Position numbers and translations under genes: made by a program. This document shows positions 6,252 through 8,305 of a stretch of 8,305 nt of DNA, piece after piece. Each line of letters begins with the position of its first letter. The first letter of the stretch is position 1. Source of the DNA: Phycisphaera sp. (lineage in GTDB: Bacteria > Planctomycetota > Phycisphaerae > Phycisphaerales > Phycisphaeraceae); contig JARFRI010000013.1 in NCBI GenBank assembly GCA_029287335.1, positions 1 to 8,305 of the forward strand, given 5' to 3'. A model generated the notes under the pieces. That model was given only the letters and a program-made list of their open reading frames with translations, was not told where the DNA came from and ran no database searches.

Positions 6252-7067
6252 GTGAATAACCCCCGGCATGATGCCATGACAAGTGAACAGGTTCGATTGA
6301 TCATGATGCGCGTGCTGCTGATGGCAGTGGCACTTGGCTCGCTGGTCGGCTGTCAGAGGCCGATGGTGGAGCGACGCATCGAGGCGCCATACGCGGAGCG
6401 TCAAGTCTGGGCCATCGCGCCGCTTCGGAACGAGTCGGGCAGCCGACACGCCGACGGCTTGCAGATGGCCGACGAGCTTACGCGAGCGTTCGAGCAGGTG
6501 GTGGGCATTGATGTCTTGCCGCTGAACCGTGTGCTTGAGGCGATGGATTCCCTGAAGATGACAGAGATCAAGTCGCGGGAAGACGCGATCCACCTGCGTG
6601 AAGCGTTGGGTGTGGATGCTCTGGTGGTGGGAAGTATGACGCACTACGACGCGTACGACCCGCCGAAGATAGGGCTGGCCCTGGACCTCTATGCCTGGCC
6701 GACGGAATCGCGAGGCGGTGAGCTGGATATTCGGGGCCTGTCATGGGCACCGACCGCAGACAAGGCGGGGATCCGCCGGGGCACGCTATACCGGCCAGAC
6801 CAGCCGGTGACGACGGTTTCGGGGTACTTCGACGCGTCGGGGATTGGCACGAAACAACTGCTGGATGAATACGCCTACGGGCGGGGCTCGACGCCCAACA
6901 AGCTGCACGAGCGGCGTTTGTACACGATCAACATGAACCTGTTCCAGGAATTTGCGGGCTTTGAAATGGGCTCGCAGTTGATATGGGCCGAGTGGCAACG
7001 CTTGGCCAGAGGGACTCGGGTGGGTGGGCAAAACGCCGCCGCCACGGATGGAAATCAAAACCCTTGA
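6252..7067 (+). CDS. CsgG/LpoB-like lipoprotein
   Basis: The 271-residue product has a lipoprotein signal: a long polar N-region (1-17), hydrophobic core (about 20-30) and lipobox LVGC with Cys34. The mature part resembles the CsgG/LpoB-like fold used by envelope lipoproteins: VWAIAPLRNESGSR at 52-65, then ADGLQMADELTRAFEQV, DVLPLNRVLEAM at 87-98 and VDALVVGSMTHYDAYDPPKI at 121-140. In that group the order is a strand, an F/L-x-N-x-S segment, a helix, and V--G-V/M. Known members secrete curli subunits (CsgG) or activate a peptidoglycan synthase (LpoB); which role applies here is not shown. No curli genes are in view. The C-terminal 30 residues look disordered. The GTG start is chosen for its Shine-Dalgarno; with a later ATG the signal peptide would be shorter and still plausible. 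Confidence 0.78.
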   Translation: MNNPRHDAMTSEQVRLIMMRVLLMAVALGSLVGCQRPMVERRIEAPYAERQVWAIAPLRNESGSRHADGLQMADELTRAFEQVVGIDVLPLNRVLEAMDSLKMTEIKSREDAIHLREALGVDALVVGSMTHYDAYDPPKIGLALDLYAWPTESRGGELDIRGLSWAPTADKAGIRRGTLYRPDQPVTTVSGYFDASGIGTKQLLDEYAYGRGSTPNKLHERRLYTINMNLFQEFAGFEMGSQLIWAEWQRLARGTRVGGQNAAATDGNQNP

Positions 7068-7107
7068 CCGGCGCATTGGTGCGTCGGCGAGAGGCCGGAG
7101 CACGACG

Positions 7108-7392
7108 ATGTCGGATACGACAAAACCTAAAAAGATCAAGCCCGTCGCAGACTCTGCAGCGCAGTTTGAGCAGCTCGGCGAACACGAGTTCGCGCTGGTC
7201 AAGAACGGCAAGCGATACGTCTTTGATTGTGCCCCGGGTCACGAGGCGCAGACGCTGAATGAAATCGCAGAGATGGTGACGCGCAACGACACGGACCTGA
7301 CCTGGTTCGATGCCGCGGTGCTCTCCCACCAGCTCGGCGAACGGATGAGTAAACGACTTAGCGAGCTTGGAGCCCCACGGCTCTCGGCCTGA
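7108..7392 (+). CDS. Conserved-looking small protein of unknown function
   Basis: This 94-residue soluble protein has a Lys-rich N-terminus (TTKPKKIK), no signal peptide and no TM segment. A possible folded core runs from about 20 to 90: EFALVKNGKRYVFDCAPG (two strands), then two or three helices, NEIAEMVTRN and FDAAVLSHQLGERMSKRL. I recognise no family. The start at 7108 has GGAG seven bases upstream. The frame is open to 7024, but that would overlap the preceding lipoprotein gene by 44 bases and add an odd Pro/Arg-rich segment. It lies 40 bases after the lipoprotein gene and 83 before the recombinase gene, so it is probably cotranscribed with the former. A link to envelope or recombination is only positional. 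Confidence 0.7.
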   Translation: MSDTTKPKKIKPVADSAAQFEQLGEHEFALVKNGKRYVFDCAPGHEAQTLNEIAEMVTRNDTDLTWFDAAVLSHQLGERMSKRLSELGAPRLSA

Positions 7393-7416
7393 TTGAGATG
7401 AACTGGTATCGAACAT

Positions 7417-7436
7417 ACGCCCCGTGGACGGGGCGT
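7417..7436 (+). terminator. Strong hairpin without U-tract before the recombinase gene
   Basis: ACGCCCCGT (7417-7425) and ACGGGGCGT (7428-7436) are perfect inverted repeats; allowing a four-base TGGA loop leaves an 8-bp, GC-rich stem. CAACCGC follows instead of a T-run, so a classic intrinsic terminator is doubtful. It may end, attenuate or stabilise the upstream message. It lies 25 bases after the stop of the small gene and 39 before the recombinase ATG. Confidence 0.45.
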
Positions 7437-7475
7437 CAACCGCACGGATGCAGATGAGTTAAGGAACGCCAAACC

Positions 7476-8305
7476 ATGTCAGAAACGCAAACCGAGCAAC
7501 AACCCGAGCTCATCAACCAGTTCGTGGACTACCTCCGCAATGAGCGGCACTTCAGCCCCTACACCGCCCGCTGCTACGGCGCGGACCTACGCCAGTACGT
7601 CGAGTACCTCAACTCGCCGAATGCGGCGGAGTCTGGGACCGCGGTCGCCAAGCGAGAGATGGACCCCTCAGCCAGCATCGACCCGCTGGCCATCGGCGAC
7701 AAGCTCAAGCAGGCCGACCCCATGGTCGTCCGCGGCTTCCTCAGCCACCTCGACCAGTTCGGCTACTCGCCAGCGACGACCGCACGGAAGATCGCGACGC
7801 TGCGCTCGTTCTACAAGTGGATGAACAAGCGCGCCATCATCGAGTCCAACCCGATGCTGCTGATCCGCACGCCCAAGCAGACCAAGCGCCTGCCCAAGGC
7901 CATCACCGTCGAGCAGGTCGAGCAGCTCCTCTCCGCACCGGACAACCGCGACACCCTCGGTGCCCGCGACCGTGCGATCCTCGAAACCCTGTACTCCACC
8001 GGCGTCCGCGTTAGCGAACTGGTCGATCTGAACCGCAACGACCTGGACCACCCCGGCCAGACCATGCACGTCCGCGGTAAGGGCAAGAAAGAACGCATCG
8101 TCCCGCTGGGCAGCCATGCCATGGCCGCGATCCGACACTACATCACGCTGCTTGAGCCGGACCCCCGCTTCACCGCGCTGCGTCAGGAATCCATGACCAA
8201 CGCGGGCGTCGCCCTGTTCGTCAACAAGAACGGCGGCCGGCTCAGCTCACGCTCGGTCCGACGCAAGCTCGACAAGTACCTTAAGGAAGCGGGCCTCGAC
8301 CCCGC
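7476..8305 (+). CDS. Tyrosine recombinase, XerC/XerD type (5' part)
   Basis: The first 276 codons are present; the gene continues past the right edge. XerC/XerD recombinases resolve chromosome dimers at dif by strand exchange through a tyrosine nucleophile. Visible: N-terminal SAM-like DNA-binding domain with FVDYLRNERHFSPYTARCY (about 16-34) and TTARKIATLRSFYKWM, the linker SNPMLLIRTPKQTKRLPKAI, and the catalytic core with STGVRVSEL (Arg178) and RGKGKKERIVPLG (Lys202). These align with Arg148 and Lys172 of E. coli XerD. The later HxxR, H/W and Tyr residues would lie downstream and cannot be checked. About 25 extra residues sit between the first two N-terminal helices (about 50-80). The ATG has AAGGA 10 bases upstream. 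A choice between XerC, XerD and an accessory integrase needs the rest of the gene; the ordinary context favours a housekeeping Xer. Confidence 0.9.
   Translation, partial: MSETQTEQQPELINQFVDYLRNERHFSPYTARCYGADLRQYVEYLNSPNAAESGTAVAKREMDPSASIDPLAIGDKLKQADPMVVRGFLSHLDQFGYSPATTARKIATLRSFYKWMNKRAIIESNPMLLIRTPKQTKRLPKAITVEQVEQLLSAPDNRDTLGARDRAILETLYSTGVRVSELVDLNRNDLDHPGQTMHVRGKGKKERIVPLGSHAMAAIRHYITLLEPDPRFTALRQESMTNAGVALFVNKNGGRLSSRSVRRKLDKYLKEAGLDP

Noticed and set aside
7024..7107. Earlier start for the 94-residue protein
   Set aside because: It overlaps the preceding gene by 44 bases and adds a Pro/Arg-rich stretch; the start at 7108 has a GGAG at proper distance.
7668..8138. 156-codon minus-strand open frame over the Xer gene
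   Set aside because: The plus strand encodes a Xer recombinase with catalytic Arg and Lys in place; the antisense frame has no motif.

Overview
The window (about 60% G+C) looks like chromosomal DNA of a planctomycete, probably Phycisphaerae or a relative. This is an inference from gene content and style: a FliA/WhiG-type sigma factor end, secreted YHS-type Cys-rich protein, DUF1802 protein, PD40 (TolB-like) lipoprotein, and starts that often lack a Shine-Dalgarno sequence. I see no phage, insertion sequence, CRISPR, tRNA or rRNA.

Layout. 1-180 is the 3' end of a sigma-70 family gene (FliA/WhiG type). It converges on a minus-strand gene for a small exported protein with two YHS-like Cys motifs (271-651), and a bidirectional hairpin terminator lies between them. 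A 214-bp divergent spacer leads to argS (866-2644, arginyl-tRNA synthetase), which contains an AT-rich patch inside an otherwise GC-rich gene. argS converges on a minus-strand gene for a duplicated four-helix membrane protein (2701-3984). That gene is divergent from a DUF1802 gene (4054-4638) across only 69 bp. From 4828 to the right edge there is one plus-strand cluster with short spacers: a PD40 beta-propeller lipoprotein, a CsgG/LpoB-like lipoprotein, a 94-residue protein of unknown function, and the first 276 codons of a XerC/XerD tyrosine recombinase.

Two layers stand out. First, argS, the membrane-protein gene and the DUF1802 gene each have a TAnnnT -10-like hexamer (preceded by GT) 6-9 bases before the start codon and no Shine-Dalgarno, which suggests leaderless transcripts. 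The genes from 4828 onward have recognisable Shine-Dalgarno sequences instead. Second, the two lipoproteins next to each other suggest a cell-envelope function (inference). No tolQRA or pal gene is in view, so this is not a classical Tol-Pal operon. I do not see a clearly new defence or mobile system. The best leads are the leaderless-promoter set, the argS composition patch, the lipoprotein pair and the repeated motif upstream of the PD40 gene.
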